DNA of 64,000 nucleotides from Paraburkholderia edwinii. Lineage in GTDB: Bacteria; Pseudomonadota; Gammaproteobacteria; Burkholderiales; Burkholderiaceae. The notes under the pieces were generated by a model, which saw only the letters and a program-made list of their open reading frames with translations, was not told where the DNA came from and made no database searches. Location: NCBI RefSeq assembly GCF_019428685.1, contig NZ_CP080095.1, forward strand, positions 2,418,001 through 2,482,000, written 5' to 3'. Positions 18,293 to 28,006 of this stretch are shown here, one piece after another; within the stretch, counting starts at the first letter, position 1, and each line of letters begins with the position of its first letter. Made by a program: the position numbers and the translations under genes.

Positions 18293-20883
18293 ACCACGAT
18301 ACCGCTGAAGACACACGCGTGCCGAACCGAACGCGCACGCTCGCGGATTCCGCCGCGTCGGCGGCGCGGTCGGTGCCATTCGCGCCCGCGGGTCACGCCA
18401 CCCTCGACCGGCCGGTAACGGTCCCGCCACCGGTCTCGACACCGGTCCCGACGCTGCGCGCGACGCCGCATGCGGGGCATGCCGCGCAACGCGTGCGCGT
18501 GGCGATCGTGCACGACTGGCTCGTCACCTATGCGGGCGCCGAGCGCGTGCTCGAGCAGATCATCGCGTGCTTTCCCGATGCGGATCTGTTCGCGCTGGTC
18601 GATTTTCTCGAGGACCGCAGCTTTATTCGCAGCAAGCCGGTTACGACCTCCTTTATCCAGAAGCTGCCTAAAGCGAAAACGAAGTACCGCTCGTATCTGC
18701 CGCTGATGCCGCTCGCGATCGAGCAGCTCGATCTTTCGGCCTACGACGTGGTGATTTCGAGCAGCCACGCGGTGGCGAAGGGCGTGCTGACCGGTCCGGA
18801 CCAGGTGCACGTGAGCTATGTGCATTCGCCGATCCGCTATGCGTGGGATCTGCAGCATCAGTATCTGAACGAGTCGAAACTGACGGCCGGGCCGAAGTCG
18901 GCGCTCGCGCGTGTGATCCTGCATTACATCCGCAACTGGGATGTGCGCACGGCCAATTCGGTCGACTCTTTCGTATCGAATTCGGACTTTATCGCGCGCC
19001 GCATCAAGAAGGTTTATCAGCGCGACGCAGACGTGATCAACCCGCCTGTCGACGTGGAAGCGTTTTCGGTGCTGGAGGAGAAGGAAGACTTCTATCTGAC
19101 CGCATCGCGCATGGTGCCGTACAAGAAGATCGATCTGATCGTCGAAGCGTTTGCGAAGATGCCGGAACGCCGCCTCGTCGTGATCGGCGACGGGCCGGAC
19201 ATGCAGAAGATCCGCGCGAAAGCGGCGCCGAACGTCGAGATCATGGGCTATCAGCCATTTGCGGTGCTGCGCGACCGCATGCGCCGCGCGAAGGCCTTTG
19301 TGTTCGCCGCCGAGGAGGACTTCGGTATTTCGGTGGTCGAAGCGCAGGCCTGCGGTACGCCGGTGATCGCGTACGGCAAGGGTGGCGCACTGGAAACGGT
19401 GTGCGATCCGGCCGATCCGCGGCCGACGGGCCTTTTCTTCGACGAGCAGACGGCCGAAGCGATCATTGCCGCCGTTGAGAACTTCGACGCGCAGCCGGGT
19501 CGCTTTATGTCCGCGCATTGCCGCGCGAGCGCCGAGCGCTTTTCGGCGGCGCTGTTTCGCGAGCGTTTCTTCGCCCACGTGCGTGGGCACGTGCCCGCGC
19601 TGCAGGGCGCGACGCTGCCGCCGTACGATCCGCCGGTCAAGGGCGCGGCCGCAAATCCGGCTTCGTCGCTGCGCGTGCTCGCGGTCGACCAGAGCGGCGT
19701 GCTCGGCGGCGCGGAGCTGTCGCTGCTCGAAATCGTCAAGGCGCTGCGCGCGCGCATGGACGTCGTGCTGTTCGACGACGGTCCGTTTCGCGCGGCGCTG
19801 GACCACGCGGGCGTGCCGGTCACGGTACTCGACGCGGGCGCGACGCGCGATATGCGCAAACAGGGCGCCTCGCCGCCGCTTGGCCGCGCGCTGAAAAGCG
19901 TCGGGTCGCTCGTGCGCGCGACGGCCGCGCGCGCGCGCAACAACGACGTGATCTATGCGAATACGCAGCGCTCGATGGTGGTTGGCGTGCTGGCCGGCAA
20001 GCTCGCGCGCAAGCCTGTGGTCTGGCATTTGCGCGATATCGTCAGCGCCGAGCATTTCGGCAAGCGTCAGCTAGCGGTGATCAAATGGTGCGCGCGCTTC
20101 GGGCTCGCCCACGTGATTGCGAACTCGGGTGCTTCCGCACGCGCGTTCAAGCAGCTGACGAAGTTCGACGACGACAAGGTCGACGTCGTGTTCAACGGCA
20201 TTGCGAGCGCGCCGTTCGATGCGCTGCGCGATACGCCTCAAGCGGCCGTGCGTGCGCGCCTGAACCTGCCGCGCGATGCGTTTCTGGTCGGCTCCTTCAG
20301 CCGCCTTGCGCGCTGGAAGGGGCAGCATGTGCTGCTCGAGGCGCTGGTGCGTAGCGACGCCCGTTTGGACCCGCAACTGCACGCGGTATTCGTCGGCTCC
20401 GCGCTCTTCGGCGAGGATGCCTACGAGGCGGAACTGCGCGCGTTCGTCGCGCAGCATGGGCTCACGGAGCGCGTGCATTTCCTCGGCTTCCAGCACGATA
20501 TCGCGGCCTGCATGTGCGCGATGGACGTCGTCGCGCATACGTCGATCACGCCGGAGCCGTTTGGACGCGTGATCGTCGAAGGGATGCTCGCGCGGCGGCC
20601 GGTCGTCGCGGCGCGCGCGGGCGGCGTGACCGAAATCGTCCACGATGGCGAGAACGGCATGCTCTGCGAACCGGGCGACGCCGGCGCGCTCGCTGAAACG
20701 CTTGCTGAGTTGCACGCGAACCGGACGCTGCGCGACCAGCTCGTTACGCACGGCTATCAGACCGCGATCGAGTCGTTTGGGACGACGGCGTATGTCGACG
20801 GAGTCGAGCGGATTCTGAAGCGGGTGGCCGCGGAGGGGCGGCGTGGTGGGCGAGGGCAGGCGGAGCGGAAGAAGGTCGCCTGA
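18289..20883 (+). CDS. Double-domain glycosyltransferase (GT4-GT4 fusion)
   Basis: An 864-residue protein made of two complete GT-B glycosyltransferases. After a proline-rich N-terminus (1-68), the first runs from about 69 (RVAIVHDWLVTYAGAERVLE) to 440, with EDFGISVVEAQACG as its donor motif. This half resembles WbaZ-type mannosyltransferases. The second runs from about 461 (LRVLAVDQSGVLGGAELSLL) to 850, with EPFGRVIVEGMLARRP. Both keep the two glutamates of E-x7-E, so both are probably active, adding two successive sugars. The start is set by AAGGAAG eight bases upstream and by ATGA overlap with the flippase gene. I see no frameshift, so the fusion is real in this sequence. Confidence 0.9.
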   Translation: MNHDTAEDTRVPNRTRTLADSAASAARSVPFAPAGHATLDRPVTVPPPVSTPVPTLRATPHAGHAAQRVRVAIVHDWLVTYAGAERVLEQIIACFPDADLFALVDFLEDRSFIRSKPVTTSFIQKLPKAKTKYRSYLPLMPLAIEQLDLSAYDVVISSSHAVAKGVLTGPDQVHVSYVHSPIRYAWDLQHQYLNESKLTAGPKSALARVILHYIRNWDVRTANSVDSFVSNSDFIARRIKKVYQRDADVINPPVDVEAFSVLEEKEDFYLTASRMVPYKKIDLIVEAFAKMPERRLVVIGDGPDMQKIRAKAAPNVEIMGYQPFAVLRDRMRRAKAFVFAAEEDFGISVVEAQACGTPVIAYGKGGALETVCDPADPRPTGLFFDEQTAEAIIAAVENFDAQPGRFMSAHCRASAERFSAALFRERFFAHVRGHVPALQGATLPPYDPPVKGAAANPASSLRVLAVDQSGVLGGAELSLLEIVKALRARMDVVLFDDGPFRAALDHAGVPVTVLDAGATRDMRKQGASPPLGRALKSVGSLVRATAARARNNDVIYANTQRSMVVGVLAGKLARKPVVWHLRDIVSAEHFGKRQLAVIKWCARFGLAHVIANSGASARAFKQLTKFDDDKVDVVFNGIASAPFDALRDTPQAAVRARLNLPRDAFLVGSFSRLARWKGQHVLLEALVRSDARLDPQLHAVFVGSALFGEDAYEAELRAFVAQHGLTERVHFLGFQHDIAACMCAMDVVAHTSITPEPFGRVIVEGMLARRPVVAARAGGVTEIVHDGENGMLCEPGDAGALAETLAELHANRTLRDQLVTHGYQTAIESFGTTAYVDGVERILKRVAAEGRRGGRGQAERKKVA

Positions 20884-21049
20884 TCGAGAGGTTGGCTGCG
20901 CTTGAGCAAGACCGGCTGAGGCGCAGCGAGATTGAGTTGAGCGTGAGGCCGTGAGGCGCGAGGCGCCCGACACTGTTTGAGCGGCGCGCTCATCGCGAAG
21001 TTGGCCGTACCAGTTGCCGCGCTTCAGGTATCCCGCTCAGGTAACGTGC

Positions 21050-22273
21050 TCACGCAACCCGCACGCCCGAGCCTTCCACCTTTGCGCGCGACTTCGGCTT
21101 CAGGCTCGCCGACCACTTCATCGCGGGCAGCTCGACGAGCCGGTAAAACCCATACGCGACCGGAATCGCCACGCACATATAGCCGAACGACGGCCAGATC
21201 GACATCTGCAGCTCGGAGCGGTAGATCAGCGACGACAGCAGCACAAACACCGGCAGGTGGATCAGATAGAGCGAGAAGCTGAAGTCGCCGAGGCGCGATA
21301 GCAGCCGCATCGGCGCCGCCGGCGCGGCCAGGCGGCGCGTTTCAAGCGCCTTGTACAGATAGCACGCGAAACCGATCGCCCACAGCTGGAACGCAAGGTA
21401 CTGGCCGACATAGAACGCGGCGCAGCCCGCGAGCGTGAAGAGCGCCGCAAGCCCGTACCAGACCAGCGCCGAGCGCGGCGGCCGCGCGCGTGTCGCGCCG
21501 GCCTGCGCCTCCGCAATCCATGCGCCGAGCAGCCACGAAAACCAGTACGACGGGAAGAACTGGATATCGTGCCGCTCGAGCACGAGCGCCGACACGATAT
21601 TGACGAGCGCGACCCCCACCAGGATCGCGTTCATGCCGAAACGGCGGCGCAACGCGAACAGCAGCGGATAGACCGCATAGAACTGCACTTCGAGCGACAG
21701 CGTCCAGAGCGCGCCGTTCGAACCATACGTATGGCCCGCCACGCCTTGCAGCGAGAACAGATTGACGAGGAACGGATAGAGGCCGATCTCGCGGATCTTG
21801 TGGTTGACGGGCGGCAGAGACAGGCTGACCGCATCGAGCACAAGCGTGAGCAGCAGCGCGGCGAGCAGCACCGGATAGATGCGCGCGAAGCGGCGCATCC
21901 AGAAATTGCCGGCATCGAGCCGGTATCTCGGGTCCTGCGCGAGCTTGAACGCGGCGCCGCGGTGGATGCAGTAACCGCTGATCACAAAAAAGATTGGCAC
22001 ACCTGCGGAACCCCAGGCAATCGGAAACGTCGCATACGCAATGAGCGAGCTCGGCGCGAGCGACGTGCCGACAGCGTGGTGAAAGCTCTGCATACCGACC
22101 CATACCACCTGGCGGCAGTGAAAGTAAGCGACGAGCAGGGCGGCGAAGCCGCGCATCGCGTCGATCACATGTTCTTTGCCGGCGCTTGCGACATGCGCGT
22201 CGCCGGAAGGCGCGGTGGAGAACGTCAGCGATTCTCGGGCGGCCGTGGTGGCGTTCAGCGCGGTGTCACTCAT
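21050..22273 (-). CDS. Acyltransferase 3 family membrane protein (polysaccharide O-acyltransferase)
   Basis: A 407-residue integral membrane acyltransferase of the OafA/NodX type (COG1835). It starts its catalytic region with HVIDAMRGFAALLVAYFH; the family's conserved histidine is in that first segment. GVPIFFVISGYCIHRG follows, then about ten hydrophobic segments. Such proteins transfer acetyl or succinyl groups to sugars at the membrane. In this cluster it should acetylate the repeat unit. The start at 22273 is preferred over an ATG nine codons upstream because GAGGA precedes it at normal spacing. It is transcribed opposite to the neighbouring flippase/galU genes. Confidence 0.88.
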   Translation of the reverse strand: MSDTALNATTAARESLTFSTAPSGDAHVASAGKEHVIDAMRGFAALLVAYFHCRQVVWVGMQSFHHAVGTSLAPSSLIAYATFPIAWGSAGVPIFFVISGYCIHRGAAFKLAQDPRYRLDAGNFWMRRFARIYPVLLAALLLTLVLDAVSLSLPPVNHKIREIGLYPFLVNLFSLQGVAGHTYGSNGALWTLSLEVQFYAVYPLLFALRRRFGMNAILVGVALVNIVSALVLERHDIQFFPSYWFSWLLGAWIAEAQAGATRARPPRSALVWYGLAALFTLAGCAAFYVGQYLAFQLWAIGFACYLYKALETRRLAAPAAPMRLLSRLGDFSFSLYLIHLPVFVLLSSLIYRSELQMSIWPSFGYMCVAIPVAYGFYRLVELPAMKWSASLKPKSRAKVEGSGVRVA

Positions 22274-22593
22274 GCGGTCCTCGTGACTGCGTGCCGGCAC
22301 GGTGGCGCGACAGGTGGATGAAAGCGGGTGCGCGCGGTATCGAGTTCGATCGATGCGGCGGCATCGGCGCGGGCCAATAGCTCAGGCCGCGCGAGCCGCA
22401 CGTTCCTATGCTAATGCACCATGTTTGAAATAAAAGCGATAAAAAAGTGCTGGAAAATATGCGCAATTGATCTACAACGGACACTGTCACGGCAGTGTCA
22501 AGATTAAATATTGCGGGTAAATACTGTTCGCGTTATCCACTACTTTTTTTGTGATAACTTGGACTAGCCAAATTCTTGACGAGGGGGTTGTCA
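22274..22593. promoter_or_regulatory. Promoter region upstream of the small membrane gene and galU
   Basis: This 320-base divergent region turns AT-rich from about 22410. It contains an inverted repeat, GACACTG-6-CAGTGTC, at 22480-22499, followed by AT-rich blocks at 22502-22525 and 22544-22558. The repeat is a candidate operator. I cannot place -35 and -10 boxes with confidence. Confidence 0.4.
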
Positions 22594-22752
22594 ATGAGCG
22601 TACATGTGCTGGCTGGAGTCATCGTCCTGCTCGTGCTGGTAGCAGTCTCGGCATACCGTGAAGCGTTGCGCAACGAGCCCATCGGCCGTTTCCGCATCAA
22701 CCCGGGGAAGCTCCCGCAGTTCGATGAAAACGAAGAGTCCGCTCTTCAATAA
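22594..22752 (+). CDS. Small single-pass membrane protein of the polysaccharide cluster
   Basis: A 52-residue protein: an N-terminal membrane helix (VLAGVIVLLVLVAVSAY, residues 5-21) followed by a polar tail beginning REALRNEPIGRF and ending in acidic residues (FDENEESALQ). A strong GAGGGGG ribosome binding site lies seven bases before the ATG, and codon use is normal for the window, which favours a real gene. It lies between a promoter-like region and galU in the same direction. I do not recognise a family. A helper of a membrane glycosyltransferase or of the export complex is possible but unproven. Confidence 0.65.
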   Translation: MSVHVLAGVIVLLVLVAVSAYREALRNEPIGRFRINPGKLPQFDENEESALQ

Positions 22753-23036
22753 TTTCCGATGGAAAGTCGGCGGTCGGCAATATTTACATAATTGCCGACC
22801 GTCGGCCAGCGTTTATGCAGTAAGCAACGCGGCATTATCGGTTTTTATGAGTACGGCTGCGGTAAATCTGCGAAAGCCACTCGAAGAAATTAGCGTGTCT
22901 TTAACGAAAATCCTATTATTTTTCCGCTACGCTTCTTTCACATCAGATTCTGCGCCGGGTCTGCGCGGAGGCGGGTCGATGCCCGCTCCGGGAACCGGCG
23001 GCTGCCAACGTCATCAACCGAGTGGGAATGCATACC
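22753..23036. other. Spacer between the small membrane gene and galU
   Basis: About 280 bases with AT-rich stretches at 22750-22870 and 22900-22945, then a GC-rich 50 bases ahead of galU. It may hold a second promoter for galU. No gene or clear terminator is seen. Confidence 0.4.
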
Positions 23037-23930
23037 ATGCTGAAAGTCACCAAAGCCGTGTTTCCTGTGGCGGGTCTCGGCACGCGCTTTTTGCCTGCCA
23101 CCAAGGCGAGTCCAAAGGAAATGCTGCCGATCGTCGATAAGCCGCTGATCCAGTACGCGGTTGAAGAAGCGATCGAAGCCGGCATTACCGAGATGATCTT
23201 CGTGACGGGCCGCAGCAAACGCGCGATCGAAGATCACTTCGACAAGTCGTATGAGATCGAAGCGGAACTCGAAGCGCGCGGCAAGGAAAAGCTGCTCGAA
23301 CTCGTGCGCGGCATCAAGCCGGCCAATGTCGACTGCTTCTACGTGCGCCAGGCGGAAGCGCTCGGCCTCGGTCACGCGGTGCTGTGCGCCGAGAAGCTGG
23401 TCGGCGACAGCCCGTTCGCCGTGATCCTCGCGGACGACCTGCTGCACAGCGAAAAGCCGGTGATGAAGCAGCTCGTCAACGTGTTCAACCACTATCACAG
23501 CTCGGTGGTCGGCGTCGAAACGATCGCGCGCGAAGATAGCCGCTCGTACGGCGTGGTCGAAGGCCGCGAGTGGGAAGAAGACGTGATCAAGCTGTCGGGC
23601 ATCGTCGAAAAGCCGGCGCCCGAAGTCGCGCCGTCGAACCTTGGCGTGGTGGGCCGCTACGTGCTGATGCCGACCATCTTCCGCCATATCCGCGCGCTCA
23701 AGCCGGGTGCAGGCGGCGAACTGCAGCTGACCGACGCGCTCGAGTCGCTGCTGACTGAGGAACAGGTGCTCGCGTATCGCTACTTCGGCACGCGTTTCGA
23801 TTGCGGCAGCAAGCTCGGCTATCTGAAGGCGACCGTCGAATTCGCGCTGCGTCACCCGGAAGTACGCGCCGATTTCGAGGAGTACCTGCAGAGCTATCTG
23901 CCCGCGCATCTTACAGCGGCCGCCGCCTGA
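23037..23930 (+). CDS. galU: UTP-glucose-1-phosphate uridylyltransferase
   Basis: A 297-residue enzyme that makes UDP-glucose from UTP and glucose-1-phosphate. It has the nucleotidyltransferase signature [20 protein letters not shown], the lysine-containing [13 protein letters not shown], and [19 protein letters not shown] further on, all typical of bacterial GalU. The ATG at 23037 is chosen over GTG 23022 and ATG 23028 because GGGA sits nine bases upstream and the protein then begins [13 protein letters not shown] as GalU proteins do. UDP-glucose feeds glucose, galactose and glucuronate into the polymer. In cepacian clusters the equivalent gene is bceT. Confidence 0.96.
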   Translation: MLKVTKAVFPVAGLGTRFLPATKASPKEMLPIVDKPLIQYAVEEAIEAGITEMIFVTGRSKRAIEDHFDKSYEIEAELEARGKEKLLELVRGIKPANVDCFYVRQAEALGLGHAVLCAEKLVGDSPFAVILADDLLHSEKPVMKQLVNVFNHYHSSVVGVETIAREDSRSYGVVEGREWEEDVIKLSGIVEKPAPEVAPSNLGVVGRYVLMPTIFRHIRALKPGAGGELQLTDALESLLTEEQVLAYRYFGTRFDCGSKLGYLKATVEFALRHPEVRADFEEYLQSYLPAHLTAAAA

Positions 23931-24165
23931 CTGGCAGCGCCGCCGTTGCTTTGCGTCCATCTGTCTACGCCTGGCCGGGTCAGTTACCGGCCCGCGCGCG
24001 CCCGGCGCCGCTGGGCGCGCATGCGCATCGCGCGTGCGCGGCGGCGCGCGTCATTTCGTTAAAGTAAGGTAGTCGCGCAACTAGCCGACACACCAGGCCG
24101 ACACGAGCATACGGCGGGGCGGCGGCGTGAGTGCGCCGCCTGCCATACCGCCGCCCGCGGTTGGT

Positions 24166-25332
24166 TCAGATCTGCGATCCCGCCAGCACCCGTTGCGCGT
24201 CGTGCGGCGCCGCGACCGATCGAAAGACTTCGAACACGCGCCGCGTGTTGGTCCTCGCGTTGAATTCCCGTACCGCCTTTTCGTAACTCGCGTGGCGCAT
24301 CCGCGTGCGCATGGCGGGGTTGTCGATCAGCGTGCCCAGATACTGGCGCAACGCGTTTCGATCGCCCGGCGCAATCAGAAAGCCATTGGCGTCATGGTCG
24401 ATCATTTCGGGAATGCCGCCGATATGCGTTCCGATCAGCGCGAGCCCCGATGCGGCCGCTTCCTGGAACACCATGCCGAGCGCTTCGGCGTGGCTCGTCA
24501 TGACGAAGATTTCGGCTTCCTCATAGAGCCGGTGCCACTCGGGCGTATAGGACGAGACACCCCGATGGACGAACACCGACTTGCCCGAGGGCACGTCACG
24601 GTCGTTCGTCATCAGATGCAGCTCGGCCTTGTGCGCAAAGTGCTCGGAAAATACGGCGATCAGATCGTCGCCGCCTTTGCGGCGGAATTCATTGCCCACA
24701 AACAGGATTTTCGGTTTCTCGACTGAGCCCGATTCGAATTGCGGCTGATGGAAGGCTTCCTTCAATACGCCGGGCGTGATGACCGACACGCGCTCCGGCG
24801 CAATGCCGTGCTCGTTGATCACGGAATCGCGAGCCCAATCGGAAAACGCGACGATATGCGCCGCGTGCTCGAACACATGGCGCTCCATCAGCACGTTCGG
24901 GCGATACGTCCACCCGGGGCCGGAGCCATGCTCGCGCATCAGCTGGAACGCGGTCATATCGATGGTGATGACCGTCGGGATGGACTTCATCAGGCTCACG
25001 CTGCCGAACGCCGCGGTTTGCGTGTGGAAGTGCAGTACGTCGTAGTCTTTCAGATCGGCCTTTTTGCGCGCCAGCTTGGAACCCATGTTGCCAGTCGCCC
25101 ACTCCGCGCGCGCGCGGCGGAAATCGAGGTTGCGCCGGTTCAGCCTCGGCACGCGGAATTCGGCCACTCTGCGCACGACTTTCGTCATGGCGGAGCGTTC
25201 GTCATCGACCCAGAACGAATCGACATGGATATCGGTTTCATAATCGGACGTGTCGCGAATCAGTTTCGCGTAAGTTTTATGACCGACTGCACGCATCTGG
25301 ATAGACAGTACTCCAGTCATGTGTGTATCCAT
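24166..25332 (-). CDS. Family 4 glycosyltransferase
   Basis: A 388-residue GT-B enzyme. The N-terminal half has VLHFHTQTAAFGSVSL. The C-terminal half has KILFVGNEFRRKGGDDLI and VMTSHAEALGMVFQEAAASG, where the donor-binding E-x7-E is present. No membrane segment is evident. Two in-frame ATGs (25332 and 25320) are possible and neither has a strong ribosome binding site. It is transcribed away from the following GT2 gene, so the AT-rich gap between them should hold both promoters. It may decorate the same polysaccharide or a separate glycan; the sequence does not say which. Confidence 0.82.
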   Translation of the reverse strand: MDTHMTGVLSIQMRAVGHKTYAKLIRDTSDYETDIHVDSFWVDDERSAMTKVVRRVAEFRVPRLNRRNLDFRRARAEWATGNMGSKLARKKADLKDYDVLHFHTQTAAFGSVSLMKSIPTVITIDMTAFQLMREHGSGPGWTYRPNVLMERHVFEHAAHIVAFSDWARDSVINEHGIAPERVSVITPGVLKEAFHQPQFESGSVEKPKILFVGNEFRRKGGDDLIAVFSEHFAHKAELHLMTNDRDVPSGKSVFVHRGVSSYTPEWHRLYEEAEIFVMTSHAEALGMVFQEAAASGLALIGTHIGGIPEMIDHDANGFLIAPGDRNALRQYLGTLIDNPAMRTRMRHASYEKAVREFNARTNTRRVFEVFRSVAAPHDAQRVLAGSQI

Positions 25333-25660
25333 ATAGAAATTACCGCGAGTCAGTTGAGAGTGATGCGTAAAAGATTCAGCCAGAATCTAGCCGTATTCGG
25401 CCAGGATCGGCCTTGATTCGCGCAGATCGCCCGCAACAGCGGGGCAGGAAGCGGGGAGCGCCGCGCAAGGCGTCCCGGCAATGACACGCCGAGATTAGTT
25501 TATGGAAAAAATAAATCGACCCATCAAAGAAAAATTAAACAAATTGTTGCTTGCGTTGACGCACTTCCATGCGCGAATCATACTCAGCCACGCTGATATA
25601 TATGGCGTAACCGCCATTCAGCCTGAACAACGGCATGACGAAGCATAGGGGGTCGCATTC
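25333..25660. promoter_or_regulatory. AT-rich divergent promoter region between two glycosyltransferase genes
   Basis: The stretch 25495-25615 is conspicuously AT-rich for this genome (for example 25501-25550) and separates two divergent genes. A 48-codon open frame (25502-25648) lies inside it but has only a weak ribosome binding site, so I do not call it a gene. Confidence 0.45.
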
Positions 25661-26614
25661 ATGACAACAGGAATCAAGGTTTCGATTTGCCTGCCGACCT
25701 ACCAGCGCCCGGAGCTGATCGCGCAATGCCTCGATTCATGCCTGTCGCAGACGCACACGAACATCGAGGTGCTGATCGGCGACGATTCGAAAGACGATCG
25801 CACCCGGGCGCTGATCGCTTCGCAGTACGCGGCGGATCCGCGCGTGCGCTACTTCAGGAACACGCCGTCGCTCGGACAGGCGCGCAATGTCGATAGTCTC
25901 TTCACGCATGCGACCGGCGACAAGATCCTGCTGATTCACGACGACGATTTCCTCGCCGAAAACGCGGTCGAACGGATGCTGTCGGCCTGGCGTGCGCATC
26001 CCCAGGTTCAGGTTGCGTTCGGCGATCAGTATGTGACCGATTCGCGCGGCACGGTGCTTCCGGCCGCCAGCGCGCATCTGAATCGCGCCTATCACCGCAC
26101 GCGCGATGTGGCGGGACTGCAGCAGCAGCCGGGGCGCACCGGGCTCGTGCAGATGTTCCCGAATAACGGCTGGATGGGCGATGCGGATCTCGTCAAGCGC
26201 ATCGGTTACCGGGAACAGAACGGCGTCGCCTGCGACTACGTGTTTGGCACCGAGATCTGTCTCGCAGCAAAGGGCGTGTATTACCTGAACGAGTACGTGT
26301 CGTACAACCGCCGCACGGAAGTGTCGATTACCACGTCGACGCGCACCTCGACGAGCGCGTCGACGCTCGTCGCGTACAACTTTCTCATGGCGCTAACATT
26401 GCCGCCGCAACTCGAACCGGCGCGCCGGATTGCGCTACGACGCATGGTGCCGATCGTCGTGTCGATTCATGCGCGAAATCACGCGCCGCTGGAAAGCCTC
26501 AAGATCGCGCTTTCGCATCTGTCCGCGTACAACTACGGCTTTAGCCGGCGGCTTTACTTTCATCTGCTAATCATGGCGAAAGCGTTGCTGACGCAACGTA
26601 AAAGCGCGTTCTAG
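25661..26614 (+). CDS. Family 2 glycosyltransferase
   Basis: A 317-residue GT-A enzyme beginning VSICLPTYQRPELIAQCLDS. It has the nucleotide-sugar motif DDSKDDRTRALI, a metal-binding LIHDDDFLAENAVERM and no membrane segment. AGGGGG lies eight bases before the ATG. Its last bases overlap the stop of the convergent phosphoribosyltransferase gene (a shared CTAG at 26611-26614). It marks the right end of the polysaccharide locus. The acceptor and donor are unknown. Confidence 0.88.
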   Translation: MTTGIKVSICLPTYQRPELIAQCLDSCLSQTHTNIEVLIGDDSKDDRTRALIASQYAADPRVRYFRNTPSLGQARNVDSLFTHATGDKILLIHDDDFLAENAVERMLSAWRAHPQVQVAFGDQYVTDSRGTVLPAASAHLNRAYHRTRDVAGLQQQPGRTGLVQMFPNNGWMGDADLVKRIGYREQNGVACDYVFGTEICLAAKGVYYLNEYVSYNRRTEVSITTSTRTSTSASTLVAYNFLMALTLPPQLEPARRIALRRMVPIVVSIHARNHAPLESLKIALSHLSAYNYGFSRRLYFHLLIMAKALLTQRKSAF

Positions 26615-27288
26615 CCACACGGCGAGGTACACGGCACGCCGCGCGGGTCGGTTTTCGCAAGCAATGCGCGTACGTCGTCATCGGTGGTTTCGCTGAAGTC
26701 GGCATAGAACTGGCCGACCGCATAGAAGTTCGCCGGCGTGAGTGCGCAGACGAATTCATCCACGTCTTTTTCGAGCCTTTGCGTCGCGCCTGGCGGCGCG
26801 ACCGGCAGCGCCGCGACGATTTTCGCGGGCCGGCGCGCGCGCAAGGCGCGCACCGCCGCTTTCATCGAGGCGCCGGTGGCCACGCCGTCGTCGACAACGA
26901 GCGCGACGCGGCCTTCGATTTCAACCGGCATTCGATGCTGCACGCGATACGACTGCTCGCGCCGTTCGAGTTCGGCGCGCTCGCTCGCGAGCACGCGATC
27001 GAAGGCGGTCTGCGGCAAACCGATCTCGCGCACGAGCGCTTCGTCGACATAGAGCGCGCCGCCCGATGCGATCGCGCCCATCGCGAGTTCGGGCTGCCAC
27101 GGCACGCCGAGCTTGCGGACCACGAGCACGTCGAGCGCGACGCCGAGCGTACGTGCGACTTCATAGGCGACCGGGACGCCGCCGCGCGGCAGCGCGAGCA
27201 CGACCACGTCATTGCGCTGCGCATAGGCGTCGAGCAGACCCGCGAGTGTGCGGCCGGCCTCGGCGCGATCGGTAAATGCACGTTCCAT
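26611..27288 (-). CDS. Predicted phosphoribosyltransferase (COG1926 type)
   Basis: A 225-residue type I phosphoribosyltransferase-fold protein. It has the PRPP-binding loop VALVVDDGVATGASMKAAV and an N-terminal VVVLALPRGGVPVAYEVART typical of the small COG1926 group, whose substrate is not known. I set the start at 27288 (MERAFTDR) because GGGAG lies upstream and the longer frame adds 14 residues without family-like sequence. It is convergent with the GT2 gene. Members are often found near stress genes in proteobacteria, but nothing here confirms a role. Confidence 0.8.
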   Translation of the reverse strand: MERAFTDRAEAGRTLAGLLDAYAQRNDVVVLALPRGGVPVAYEVARTLGVALDVLVVRKLGVPWQPELAMGAIASGGALYVDEALVREIGLPQTAFDRVLASERAELERREQSYRVQHRMPVEIEGRVALVVDDGVATGASMKAAVRALRARRPAKIVAALPVAPPGATQRLEKDVDEFVCALTPANFYAVGQFYADFSETTDDDVRALLAKTDPRGVPCTSPCG

Positions 27289-27633
27289 GATGCTGTGCTC
27301 CCGTCGCTGCGGTGATTGACAGTGTGCCACGCCGCCCGGGCGCTGCGATCAGCCTGGCCGTCACGCGTTGCAAACATAGGCGACCGATGTAACTTTTCGC
27401 GCAAGCCCGCCGCCGCTCGCCCGAGCGCGATACGGACGGTGGTCCGGCCGGCGCGCATGTCCCGTCACGCTTGTCTGGTGCGGCGCATCCGGCGATCCCG
27501 GCGCGTTGCCGCGCGAATCCGCTTATTGCCAGCGGCCGCGTACGCGATACGGGCACATCGCTTGCGGTCCGTTTGCAAAGCCCTTTCTGCTGGCGGGGGA
27601 CGCCGGCGTGCGTATTGGATGCGGAGCGGCAAC
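27289..27633. other. Divergent intergenic region
   Basis: About 345 bases between the phosphoribosyltransferase and a small hypothetical gene. The composition is GC-rich throughout. I see no RNA gene, terminator or clear promoter box in it. Confidence 0.4.
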
Positions 27634-27915
27634 ATGACGAGGCCACGAATGATTTTCCCCAAGTCGCGAGACACTGCGACTTCGCGTGCCGAATCGGAAA
27701 CGGATTATGAGATCTATGCAACCTATCGGCGGACGACGGAAGGCGCTTTCGTCGGACTGCTGAAAGTCGTGCGCAAGACCGACGGCCGGCTGCTGTTTCC
27801 GTTCGCCGGCGCGCCCGATATCGGCCCGTTCGACAGCGGCCGGGAGGCGCGCGATGCGGCGCGGCGCTATGGCGAAAACGTCGTGACCGGCGATCTGCAG
27901 AATCCCGAAGCATAG
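27634..27915 (+). CDS. Small conserved-looking hypothetical protein
   Basis: A 93-residue soluble protein. GGAG lies eight bases before the ATG. The body reads DYEIYATYRRTTEGAFVGLL, then KTDGRLLFPFAGAPDIGPF, then a helix rich in alanine and arginine (REARDAARRYGENVV). From memory it looks like a family of small Burkholderia proteins with a compact beta-sheet plus helix and no assigned function. It is convergent with the antiporter gene. No function is proposed. Confidence 0.65.
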   Translation: MTRPRMIFPKSRDTATSRAESETDYEIYATYRRTTEGAFVGLLKVVRKTDGRLLFPFAGAPDIGPFDSGREARDAARRYGENVVTGDLQNPEA

Positions 27916-28006
27916 GCAGTACGCGTCGAGTCACACTCGGGGGCGCAAAACCGTCGCGCGTTGCGACTCGTTGCGAGTGCAGGTTCGTCGCTGTGCCCGC
28001 AACGCA

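Noticed and set aside
25502..25648. A 48-codon open frame ahead of the GT2 gene
   Set aside because: Only a weak ribosome binding site, AT-rich start and no recognisable features; more likely part of a promoter region.
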